Shown here one piece after another: positions 39,701 through 47,909 of a DNA stretch of 64,000 nucleotides. Every line of letters begins with the position of its first letter. Position 1 is the stretch's first letter. Source of the stretch: Strigamia acuminata (lineage: Eukaryota > Arthropoda > Chilopoda > Geophilomorpha > Linotaeniidae); the NCBI GenBank assembly GCA_949358305.1, contig OX442322.1, positions 4,216,001-4,280,000 of the forward strand, read 5' to 3'. Made by a program: the position numbers and the translations under genes. The notes under the pieces were generated by a model that searched no databases, had not been told where the DNA came from, and saw only the letters and a program-made list of their open reading frames with translations.

Positions 39701-40902
39701 GTAGATTTCTCAATGAGATTCTCTGCTTCTAGCTCTTCAACTAGTTTGGTCATAATCGCAATTTTAGCTGGATTGTACATGCGAAATGGTTGTTTTTTCC
39801 ATTTCGCGTCCTTTTTAAACGTAATCTTATGTTTAGCAAGGTTCGTACAACCAACTTTGTCCCGAAAGACGTGCTTGATTCCGGAAATTACTTCTAGTAA
39901 TTTGGTCTTTTCCTCGTCGGAGCAATCACAATCTTTCACCAACAATTCTTCCCAATTGTCGGGTGTATGAGTGATTGTTCCGTCGTTTTTTATTGTGCGT
40001 AACCTCGCTAGGCTGTCATTAAGTTCGTTATCTACGTAAGGCGCAGTCCAACCAGGTTTGTTGTCACAATCAAATTCAGCTCGTGCTGGATTTAAATTGA
40101 TTGTGGTACGACGCATAAAATTGTGTCCTAAAATTAGGCCACACACATTTCTGTCTAAAATGATGAAATTCATTGGAGTGAATTCTACTCCATCCGCCCA
40201 TTGAACACAAAGGGTTATTTGCCCTAACGGGATATGAGTTATGCCGACGGCACAAACTTTCATATTTCGGGGGCAATCTTGAATGAAGTCAGGGGAGGCA
40301 CAAGTACTGTCAAGTAATTGTAATCCAATAAAACATTGGGTGGCTCCTGAATCCATTAAAGCATTATAGGTGAGTCCACCTATTGTTACTTTCATTCGGG
40401 GGTCGTCGATACTGTTTCCCAAACGTTTGATGCGTTCAACTACTTCAGCTCTCTTGAGCTGATGTTCTTTGACATATTTACGAAGTCTATGATGTCTAGA
40501 TAATTTCGAGGAGATATCTAAATTTTCCATCATTGCCTCCAAACTTTCGCATACTCCTCCACTAGAACTAGTGGTTTCCTCTCGAACAGGAGGATTTATA
40601 GCGCTTTCAACTATTGCATTCAAGGACTCTCGCCAAGATTCGTCCCCCTTATCCGTAGGAAAGAGGTCGTCATCGAATGATGTAAATGGATTTTCAGTCT
40701 CTTCCACCGAAAAAGGAGTGTTAGGATAAGGTTCCTTAAATGCATACTTTGGATTCCTTTTCCTAGTTTTACGATTAGGTCGTTTAATTTCCTCATCTTG
40801 AATTACTAATTTATTCAGCGTTTCGTTTAAAACATTTTCTATTTCTGAGGATAATGTACTACTCTGGTTTTTTAGGGGGTTTTCGGTAACCCCCTCTACT
40901 AG
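36739..40902 (-). CDS. pol: gypsy B Pol: protease, RT, RNase H, integrase
   Basis: The frame is open from the frameshift site (40902) to the stop at 36739; the first start-like codon is only a GTG at 40707, which argues for expression by -1 frameshift from gag. Order: retropepsin (ALMDSGATQCFIG), RT (YLDDVIIFS), RNase H (ILTDASHSGLGAVLCQ), HHCC region (HGHPLSGHAGMSKT, CVHCQQYK), and integrase with Asp in CLDFIGPKP, Asp in ISDNGKQF and Glu in ANPTERANRD. A GDLVWK-type C-terminal domain follows. All catalytic residues are present, about 1387 residues in the Pol part. Confidence 0.93.
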   Translation of the reverse strand, partial: LVEGVTENPLKNQSSTLSSEIENVLNETLNKLVIQDEEIKRPNRKTRKRNPKYAFKEPYPNTPFSVEETENPFTSFDDDLFPTDKGDESWRESLNAIVESAINPPVREETTSSSGGVCESLEAMMENLDISSKLSRHHRLRKYVKEHQLKRAEVVERIKRLGNSIDDPRMKVTIGGLTYNALMDSGATQCFIGLQLLDSTCASPDFIQDCPRNMKVCAVGITHIPLGQITLCVQWADGVEFTPMNFIILDRNVCGLILGHNFMRRTTINLNPARAEFDCDNKPGWTAPYVDNELNDSLARLRTIKNDGTITHTPDNWEELLVKDCDCSDEEKTKLLEVISGIKHVFRDKVGCTNLAKHKITFKKDAKWKKQPFRMYNPAKIAIMTKLVEELEAENLIEKSTGPYISHPVIVAKPNGTYRLCIDYRWLNAITEINAIQMPSIDLLMHNTNQAKYFTSLDLTKGYYQVEMEDEDKQKTAFYTPKGNYQFVRMPFGLCNAPCTFQALMEQVMGDALYKHALVYLDDVIIFSQTWDQHLGHIKDVLERLDKANLSVNKEKSKFGRTTLKFLGHLITPNGLAPDPDKIASVRKFPTSKTSKDVQRFHGLANFFRKFIPNHGEIATPLTSIMHEKATFVWGQEQMDAFERIKDILCDETQVLLMPNMLEPFVILTDASHSGLGAVLCQDVDFLDKNKDKWIKTPRPVAYASRVLRGAEQRYTTPELECLAVVWAVERFRPYIEYTSFTLESDAEALKWLMGTPEPSGRFGRWAIKLQCGAFKIKYRRGTQNQVADAFSRAPLSIEDIPKDDYIEPTEITQFWPEWDGNKEVTRREEPKPCQFLTNVSVKFDYSKKLNNSLEKGEKGHVEPETLFSALTEVLSIVPPTRAEIIEAQLKDYECRKIITHLKLDEVEQKKNRKTKRWMKDIKGYQLDFKENHDNEDENSNDSEMLIFFKPTFEEELNDSGNGFKAVIPPSLVRRVLFACHGHPLSGHAGMSKTLERAKLIYYWPKMSKDTCNYVRSCVHCQQYKPSQHRKHRASYTPHNMAQPWEVLCLDFIGPKPAGQYQHKYILVGIDQCTKWVELAPLSKASSEAIITKLGDIVHRWGYPRKIISDNGKQFASTIYEGFCKRHNIKMTHISPYHAQANPTERANRDIKIMLAIYSDVHSHWPRFLNEFAFASRTAKSEATGSTPFLLNTGRIVTLPFDPRIIQHANKFDKNNPEEFVFNLLGILRRAHQEMHRRIQLNYEKHDRIHRNKFHICKYEVGDLVWKNTHILSNQDKGIIKGFAEKRDGPWEITAVLTGGAYALRKLLDDSIEPSINTDDLTPYIPSYPIETWTLGQKKGKLEDHPNPDWMSANSEFNKSNSQELDNQDMEELPQKIRSILSLLTHT

Positions 40903-40908
40903 TTTTTT
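40874..40908 (-). promoter_or_regulatory. -1 ribosomal frameshift signal between gag and pol of gypsy B
   Basis: On the minus strand the slippery heptamer A AAA AAC (40908-40902) sits in the gag frame directly before the stop. A 6-base spacer TAGTAG (two gag-frame stops) comes next, then a perfect 8-bp hairpin AGGGGGTT / AACCCCCT with loop ACCGAA (40895-40874). A -1 slip enters the open pol frame. Heptamer, spacer and stem all fit known retroviral sites. Confidence 0.88.
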
Positions 40909-43010
40909 GGGGCCGGTGGACCTTCAATCGCCAAAGGTGGAGTGGTTGCATTTTTTGGATCCAAAAATTTAGTGAATAAGTCCGACATGGATTTTGTCAT
41001 ACTAGTTTGCATAGTAGTTTTGAAGTCTTCAAGTTTTTGGTCCAAAGATTCAGCGGTCACCCAATTTTGCCTCTGTCGTTTAAAAAGATCAGAGGTGGGA
41101 TTGGAATTGGTATTATTACCAGTACCTTGGGGCTTGTCCTGAACAAATTTTCTTTTTTGTAACAAAGGACATTCCCTCTTAAAGTGTCCTGGTTGATTGC
41201 AATGGAAACATTTTCCAGTTGCTTTCTCCGATAGGGCACATACCATGTTGTTGAATCCAACATCGTTTTCAAGATTGTCTGTCTCGTCAGATTCCATAGG
41301 TACAACTTCTGGTTCGGCGTTCAACGTCTGAGTAGATCGTATGAGTGGGCGCGAACTCCTGGCGTCTTTACCTTTTTGAGTATTTGACGGGACAGTTTCG
41401 TCCTCTTTATTGGCAATAGTGTCCACACTAGCATTTTGGGCTTCGAAAAGAGCCCTATTCTGCCGGACAAATTGAAATATGTCATTAAATGATTCTTCAT
41501 AAAGACCTCTATCGATTATTCGATTGTAACTAACTAAGTTCAAATTCTCAAGAAGAGTGGGGGCTTCATCTCTTTTTGAATAAGATCCTTGAGCTTGTTT
41601 AAATCTCAAAAGAAATGTATAAAGTGGCTCTTCTGGGCCCTGGATTAAATTTCGAAGCTTTCGGGCTCGAGTGACAGGGATCATGTCAAACTCCGCCAAA
41701 AACATCTTTTCGAAAGTTTTCCAGTCAACAAATTTGTCGAGGTTATCGGTATGCCATTCGTGGGCTATACCAGATAAATAAGTTGGTACTCCGCGTTTTA
41801 CCATCTCATCCAGAGTTAAACCTTTGGCGACAGCGACTGTTTTGGCTGTAGCTAAAAATTTAGCCACGTCCTTCTGTTTTCCATCGAAAACAGGCATATC
41901 CTGACCTTTGAAAAAGGTTTTGCTCGAATTGTTTGTATTATTATTTTGCTGTGCATTATTCTGCATAAATTGTTGTACTTGCTGTGCACAATCAGTTTGA
42001 ATATTTCGCACATGGGTAAGGATGGCTCCCAAGTCGTCGGTGGAAAATCTCGCTTGAGATGAACTACCAGCGGAGGATGCCGAACCAGAATTATGTTCAA
42101 AATTGGGCAGATTTCCCTTAGGGACCTGATTGTCCTGGGGGATTTCTTTCCTTGGAGGAACATAATTCTCATACTGTGTATGATTGCCAGATGGTACATG
42201 TTGTCCATGTGGAACACTACTTTCATTTTGTACTCGTTCTGGGGGTGTCTGATTTGAACGAGTCTTTCCCACCGGTAAATTTTGAATAACGGGGGATGGT
42301 GAGATCGGATCGGATCTCCTTGGAGTTCGATTTGACACTCTCTTTGACTGCGTTGGGGGGACAAACTGTCCTTTCCCCGGTGTCGGAGGGGCATAATGTC
42401 TATTTCCAGATGTTGGAGTAACATACTGTCTATGTCCCGAGTTTTGGGAGATATTTTGTCTATTCCCTGAAGTTTGGGGGATAAAACCCGAATTACTATG
42501 GTAAATCGTTCGATTAACACTAGTTGATCTAGACCTTGGTTTGGCCAGATTTAACGGACTATTAGAACTGGGTGTTCTTTGTCCAGAACTTTGTTGACTA
42601 CGAGATCGGCTAAATGATGGTTCGCGTACCATTCTATCGTTTAGCTGTGGAGTCGACACTATCCGGGCTTGATATCCCAACCTCTTTTTAGGAGAGGGAA
42701 AGTCCAGCTTACGATTCGTGGGAATCGTTTTTCGTGGGGTTCGGTGTGAAGTCCGCGAATGCCGACTTTCGTTCTCCGAATTTTCATCTTCATCGGGTCT
42801 AATTCTCTGATTTCTTTTCTCAAGTACGCGTACATGATTAACCGCTTCGGTTATTGTTTTGAAATCAGCCCGATTTAGATTATAGAGTTGACAATACTCT
42901 GTCAAATCGTCCGGAATTAAATCCGTTTGGTCTTCGAGTCGGACGTAACTATTTTCCAAGTTTCTGTCATCGACTTCTCGTTCATTCATATGAATGTTTT
43001 CGTCAGACAT
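40899..43010 (-). CDS. gag: gypsy B Gag (703 aa)
   Basis: The ATG at 43010 (MSDENIHMNER) is the first ATG; the frame upstream to 43052 has only a GTG. A charged, disordered first half carries TSGNRQ / SGHRQY-type short repeats. A capsid region follows at about residues 380-500 (DMPVFDGKQKDVAKFL, WHTDNLDKFVDWKTFEKMFL, and a PLYTFLLRFKQAQGS motif). Then comes a CCHC knuckle (CFHCNQPGHFKREC) near residue 605. It ends ...PAPKN at the frameshift site. Confidence 0.92.
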   Translation of the reverse strand: MSDENIHMNEREVDDRNLENSYVRLEDQTDLIPDDLTEYCQLYNLNRADFKTITEAVNHVRVLEKRNQRIRPDEDENSENESRHSRTSHRTPRKTIPTNRKLDFPSPKKRLGYQARIVSTPQLNDRMVREPSFSRSRSQQSSGQRTPSSNSPLNLAKPRSRSTSVNRTIYHSNSGFIPQTSGNRQNISQNSGHRQYVTPTSGNRHYAPPTPGKGQFVPPTQSKRVSNRTPRRSDPISPSPVIQNLPVGKTRSNQTPPERVQNESSVPHGQHVPSGNHTQYENYVPPRKEIPQDNQVPKGNLPNFEHNSGSASSAGSSSQARFSTDDLGAILTHVRNIQTDCAQQVQQFMQNNAQQNNNTNNSSKTFFKGQDMPVFDGKQKDVAKFLATAKTVAVAKGLTLDEMVKRGVPTYLSGIAHEWHTDNLDKFVDWKTFEKMFLAEFDMIPVTRARKLRNLIQGPEEPLYTFLLRFKQAQGSYSKRDEAPTLLENLNLVSYNRIIDRGLYEESFNDIFQFVRQNRALFEAQNASVDTIANKEDETVPSNTQKGKDARSSRPLIRSTQTLNAEPEVVPMESDETDNLENDVGFNNMVCALSEKATGKCFHCNQPGHFKRECPLLQKRKFVQDKPQGTGNNTNSNPTSDLFKRQRQNWVTAESLDQKLEDFKTTMQTSMTKSMSDLFTKFLDPKNATTPPLAIEGPPAPKN

Positions 43011-43796
43011 AATAAAAGTTTTAAATTCTTTATTACTAAAGAATGATAACACACTTTATAAAAATACACTTCAAAATAACAATACACTTCGATAGGGTTA
43101 AGTTTAAACTCCACGTGCTGGTTAAACGTGTTAAACTATCGACAAACTTTAAACAATCAAATGAATCCTACTACAAGTAAACTAGCGTCGGGTGAGAATG
43201 CGCTTTAAACTATTTGTTAAAATAATAGATGAAATACACTTAACTTTCGCTGGTTTATGGCGTGGAAAAATTCGAATCGGAACTGAACGGGACGGCGTGG
43301 TCAAGATGGCTACTGGAACACGTGTCTGCAGGTCTGGTCTGGATACGAATGGTCATCTGTAGTCTGGATCCGCGTGGTATCGAGGATCGATAATTCCTTT
43401 AATCCCTCGACACTTTATTGGTGGAAAGTTATTTTATCCAATGATAAAATGGAAACTAATCCTTTATTCTAGTAGTTTTCTACTACGTCTGCACTTTGGC
43501 CTGGTCAATCTCGTTACTGATTGGATATTTCTTACGAAAATATTCAACTAACATTGAAATTTTACCAAGCCTTTTTCGTGAAAATTAAAATTAATTTTAC
43601 TTCGATTTTAAGTGTTTTTTCAACACAACGAAACTTTCCCTTTAATGTTAGAGTTCTCATGAATTCCAACGTTCTTAAAGAGGATTCCCTACTTCGTAAA
43701 AGTAGAGACATATAAAAATGTTTTAAAATGTTATACTCTTTATTTATCTCAATTTTCACTTTTATTTAAATTCGGTAAATTTAAACTTTGCAACCT
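43011..43796 (-). other. gypsy B 5' leader
   Basis: About 790 AT-rich bases lie between primer site and gag. No ORF of note and no inserted element seen. Confidence 0.6.
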
Positions 43797-43814
43797 ATCT
43801 CGGTGGGACCTCCA
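43797..43814 (-). other. gypsy B primer binding site, tRNA-Gln type
   Basis: Minus-strand TGGAGGTCCCACCGAGAT starts two bases after the LTR. It is complementary to the 3' end of animal tRNA-Gln (ATCTCGGTGGGACCT plus CCA). The tRNA end is from memory of the family. Confidence 0.78.
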
Positions 43815-43816
43815 CG

Positions 43817-45483
43817 TGTGACGGTGACGACCACAACTCCTATCGCATGATAGTACCGGGTATAAGTCGCGTGAAATAGTGAATAATACGAGATAAAATA
43901 AAGACAACAAGTTTCTCAAAACACTACATTTATTGTTGTCAAACAATAGAATCAAATCTAAAAGTTATACAAATTCTAATGCCGACATTTGGCAAGTTAA
44001 ATACAAGTTAAACTATACATGAATTGGCTGTAAAACAGTCCTAAAATAATATGATTACGGTTAATGGTGATCCTGGGTTCGGGAACGGCAAAACGCCCGC
44101 TCGACCGAGATAAAGATGTCATCTATGCGTAGCCGGGCTGGCTGTGTCCTCGCGGCTTCCGTCGGTGCTCCGTAATCGTGAAACTGGTTCCTTCGCGCTC
44201 CTTCGCGTTCCTGGTTCGTATCTGGTGTAATGGTCCGTGTAATGCTTCTTGGTTCGATCCGAGAGGTGCGGTTGACTCATGTGCACCGCCACAACTAGGG
44301 TTGGAAATTGGTAATGAATAAATGAAGTCATTTATTCGCCAAGGTTCCGCTTGCGAATTATATTTAATTCGCGATGTTGTGAGTTTAATAAATTAACTCA
44401 ATAAATTGTATTCAATTTATTGTTACGAATTTGATTCGTCATACAGTGAAATAAGTCTCGTGACTTACTTCGGTTGTTAACTTGTTGCCAAGTTTAAACA
44501 ATTAAGGTGTATTTATCAACTACAAAATATAATAAAGGTTAAACATCGCAACACACAATTGCCGTCAAAGTTCGCCTTGCTGAGCAGAACAGTATCGCGC
44601 GTGCCCTAAATAACAGTGCGGTGAGAGACGGCACTGGTATTCAGGGGGATATAGCCCGCAGTTCTGCACAACAGAATTAATCACCCGAGATACTACTCAT
44701 AAGTAGACTGCTTTGGCACCATCACCGAAGAGATACAACTTTCCCAAACACATAGTGCTACTGGCGGTAACTGTATGTTTTGCATGCAGACTGCTTTGGC
44801 ACCATCAGGTGATGGAGTCAATCTCTTGCAGTAATAGTGCTACTGACGGTTACTAAATACTTTGGTATCACACGTGATTCTATTGTCCGACCACGAGGAT
44901 ACTTATGCGGGAGGCTTTCTCCTCGGCAAGACCGTTTGACGGAAACATGAACAGTCCGAACTTCGCCTTCAGTTGACGGGGGTTGCATGGCTCAGCAGAG
45001 CCATGCTATGCATAGTCCGGTAGGACCATGCCCTGAGTAAGAAACAGTTATTTGACATGCGGAACATACCAAATAACCAGAAATCAAGAACTAACTTTAC
45101 TTCCTGTTGTCAGGGAGTTTTATACTCGGTGGGATTAGGTTCCACCAATCTCGTATCGCAGGAAGTGGATATGGAGACGCAAATTGGGATTATGCTAATC
45201 TTTTAGCATAAACCGGAACTGGATACCGGGGACAGGAAATGGATACACAGAACGGAAATACATTCTGAAAATGGGTTTCATGTCGCGTACCCGTGATAAA
45301 GCAAGAATACCTGCTTTGTCTTATTGAGTATTGATAATATAACTTTATATTATCGATCTAAATTATATTTAGTCATAGCAAACATAACAATATGTTTTGT
45401 GAACCATTTCTATGTAAAATAGTAAGTTCGAGGTTGAATTTGCCGCTAGTACTAGTGGCGCCATCTATTGCTAATTTGTCACA
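43817..45483 (-). repeat. gypsy B 5' LTR (1667 bp)
   Basis: Same length as 32951-34617 and no difference seen on reading. The internal side faces the primer site; the outer side meets Polinton polymerase sequence. Confidence 0.92.
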
Positions 45484-45907
45484 TGTGGTCAACATCGTCC
45501 GAATGCATCACGAACGGATCGGCCAGGTACCATTTATGAAGATCAGTCGACGTGTTCAGGAAATGCCGATATCTCAATAGCATCATAACGCTCACTTTGC
45601 ACGAAATCATGTCAGCTGCAACTTCTGCTGCCAATGCACGGATGTTTGGAGTGGCATCTTTCATCACGTCTTCTATGTCAAAAATCCTTTCGTCAAATTT
45701 GACAATGTACTCACGCACTTGGCCGTCAAAGATATTTTTGAAAAGGTAATACGGACGTGGCTCAATGTTCACAAAATCATCATATTCTCGGCATTTCACC
45801 AAGAGTTGTTCCAACTTGATGTTTAACTTGAAATCCTTAGATAAATGTCCATTTTCTCTTTTTCCTTTTAAAAATTCAACGCATTTCTTGTTTTTGTATC
45901 TATTCAT
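45484..45907 (-). pseudogene. pPOLB: protein-primed DNA polymerase B, N-terminal part (cut by gypsy B)
   Basis: The frame starts at ATG 45907 (MNRYKNKKCVEFLKG) and runs to the gypsy B border. The sequence, with PRPYYLFKNIFDGQVREYIV and a YRHFLNTSTDLHKWYL helix, is typical of the N-terminal extension of Polinton polymerases. It continues at 32950 after the 4-bp duplication. No catalytic motif lies in this piece. Confidence 0.75.
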
Positions 45908-46690
45908 TTGAAGCACAGAGCGAATCTAAATAGATTTTCATTTTTTATATAAAAGTAATTTTGAAAATTAGAAATTGGGCATAGGTTTTCCACTCCTTCA
46001 TGATTCAGAGTCGTTGATCAACTGAAAAAATTCTGATTCATTTATATACACAAATAACAAATAAGTATAAATATAAATATAAATGCAGAAAACTATTTAA
46101 AATAAAATACAATTTAAAAAGATGAAATTGTTAAAAGGTTAAATTGATTTAATTAAAATTTCCCAAATAAAAATTTTATTTGTAAATAAAAATGTTAAAT
46201 GCTATTAATGTTGAAATGTATTAAAACTATTTTAAATGAGAATTCATTTGATTTTTTTTTCTGGTGAAATGTTTTAATACATTTTAACTTTTAGAATTAC
46301 ACTTGCCTATTAACTAGGCCACATTTGTAAATAAAAAATTTCCTCCAGGCAAATGAATTCTCATTTAAACTTGTTTTAATACATTTCAACAGTAATAGCA
46401 TTAAACATTTTCATTTACAAATACAAATAAAAAATAAGTAGAAATATAAATGCAGAAAACTATTTCAAATAAAATACAATTTAAAATGAAATTGTTAAAA
46501 GGTTAAATTGATTTAATTAAAATGTTTAATGCTATTAATATTGAAATGTATTAAACCAATTTTAAATAAGAATTCATTTGATTTTTCTGATGGATTGTTT
46601 TAATACATTTTAACTTTTAGAATTACACATTTTCATTTACAAATAAAAATTAAAAATAAGTATAAATATAAATACAGAAGCGTGCGGGAC
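45908..46690. repeat. AT-rich direct and inverted repeats, Polinton right subterminal region
   Basis: Two direct copies of a block with AAATGCAGAAAACTATTT, AAAATACAATTTAAAA and GGTTAAATTGATTTAATTAA start near 46080 and 46445. Pieces such as GAATTCTCATTT occur inverted between them. No gene seen. It mirrors the repeat-rich left subterminal region. Confidence 0.75.
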
Positions 46691-46831
46691 AACCTAACAT
46701 AACCTAACCTAAACATTCCCATTCTCCCGCCCTCGAACCACTTCCTCATTTTAACCTTTTTTAATTTTTGAGCTGAAATCATGGATTGCCCATTCAGTGT
46801 GTGGCCCCATGGAACCATTTCTCCAACAACA
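46691..46831 (-). repeat. Polinton right terminal inverted repeat
   Basis: Reverse complement of 14120-14263 with three transitions over 121 bases. The inner end carries AACCTAACC units. CGGGGC (46832-46837) follows and copies 14114-14119. Confidence 0.93.
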
Positions 46832-46837
46832 CGGGGC

Positions 46838-47588
46838 CTTCTTCTTCAAAATAAAGCTTTTGCGACAAGTGGAGTAGAGTCGACTCGCTTAACTCCACTG
46901 GACATTTCTGTAAGGATAGAAATCAATTTTTCAACTTTAAGGAAACAACCGGAACAATAAGCCAAGCAGACAAGAAAACCTTAATTCAGATTCAGGGCGT
47001 AGGAGACGTTTGCGTAATGTGTTTGGTGGGGAATGAGACGATCCCCAGAACACTCAAAAAGGTTTATTACGCGCCGGATTTTTGACAAAATCTATTGTCG
47101 GGGCCGTGCATCGACGAAGCACTATGCAAAGTAGCCGTCGGTTCGGGTTCGGTCAAGATTTACGGATCCACAATGGAGAAGGCAATTGATGGAAGGAGTA
47201 AAGAAGGATCGACTCTACTACATCAAATTGAGTGACCAAAAACCCGACTTTGACAAATTAAGGAAAAAGGAAAACAACAAAGCAACTAGCGTTGGCGAGC
47301 AGAAGACAGAAGAATCAACTGGCTCGAGGAAGAATGCGTCTAATCCAGAAGAGGCAAGACTTTGGCATGAGCGACTGGGACACATTCATTTCCCAAGTGT
47401 GCAAGCAATGAGCAAAGGAGAGGCCGTGATTGGACTACCTATTTTGGATGTGCCGATAACACAATGCGATGTGTGTGATCTCGCAAAGAAGAAATCAGTT
47501 TCACACAAGTCTATACCTGGAATTAGATCGAAACAACCATTAGAACTGTTGCACATGGACATATGCGGAGCTTTTAACACAGCGACAC
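46838..47588 (+). pseudogene. pol: copia A protease to integrase N-terminal region, degenerate
   Basis: Sequence after the Polinton continues the copia A protease with several stops and frame changes (for example KKVYYAPDF followed by a stop). From about 47186 a cleaner frame holds the pre-integrase motif ARLWHERLGHIHFP, the zinc-binding CDVCDLAKKK and the integrase first Asp in LLHMDICGAF. Copia D interrupts it at 47588. The rest is at 52315. Confidence 0.8.
47584..47588. other. target-site duplication of copia D, left copy (GACAC)
   Basis: GACAC precedes the 5' LTR and recurs at 52315-52319 directly after the 3' LTR; the copia A frame is continuous across it. Confidence 0.92.
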
Positions 47589-47741
47589 TGTTGGTTAATT
47601 GGTTTATAATTAGTTTTGTAACTATGGATACTAAATTGTATTGTAAGAGAAATAAAACAATGATCACTGAGTGAATGTTAAAATGGAAGACTTGTACATT
47701 TAATTTCATAATCGTGCCTAAATTTGGACTGAATCACAACA
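47589..47741 (+). repeat. copia D 5' LTR (153 bp)
   Basis: TGTTGGTTAATTGG...GAATCACAACA, same as 52162-52314 on reading. Confidence 0.95.
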
Positions 47742-47752
47742 GGTTATGGGCC
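47741..47752 (+). other. copia D primer binding site, half-tRNA type
   Basis: AGGTTATGGGCC overlaps the last LTR base and complements the initiator tRNA-Met anticodon arm. Confidence 0.82.
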
Positions 47753-47909
47753 TACACTGTTTAAAGACATTAAGAAAATTACTGTGAGTGATTTCCACGT
47801 AATTATCATGCAAAAATTGCCGAAATTCTAATATTTTTTGGGCCAATTGCAAGTTGGATTGTGTCTCTCTCCTGTGTTTTTTTGTTGCGCACATCTCGGA
47901 AAGAACGTC

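Larger units (their letters stand above)
32951..45483 (-). mobile_element. gypsy B, complete Ty3/gypsy-type element with three ORFs (12.5 kb)
   Basis: Both 1667-bp LTRs read the same wherever compared, and there is a 4-bp TSD, a primer site, a polypurine tract, and intact gag, pol and ORF3. It lies inside the Polinton polymerase gene. It is the youngest-looking and most intact element here, and probably capable of movement. Confidence 0.93.
14120..46831. mobile_element. Maverick/Polinton DNA transposon with two nested retrotransposons
   Basis: It has inverted ends of about 140 bp, a 6-bp duplication and the family gene set: retroviral-type integrase with chromodomain, adenain-like protease, packaging ATPase, minor and major capsid proteins and protein-primed polymerase. 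It spans 32.7 kb here, about 14.8 kb without copia C and gypsy B. Polintons replicate by their own polymerase, integrate by the integrase and may form virions. This copy is dead: the integrase and one protease carry stops, the polymerase has lost its palm core, the PLA2-like gene is frameshifted and the capsid gene lacks ATG. Confidence 0.95.
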
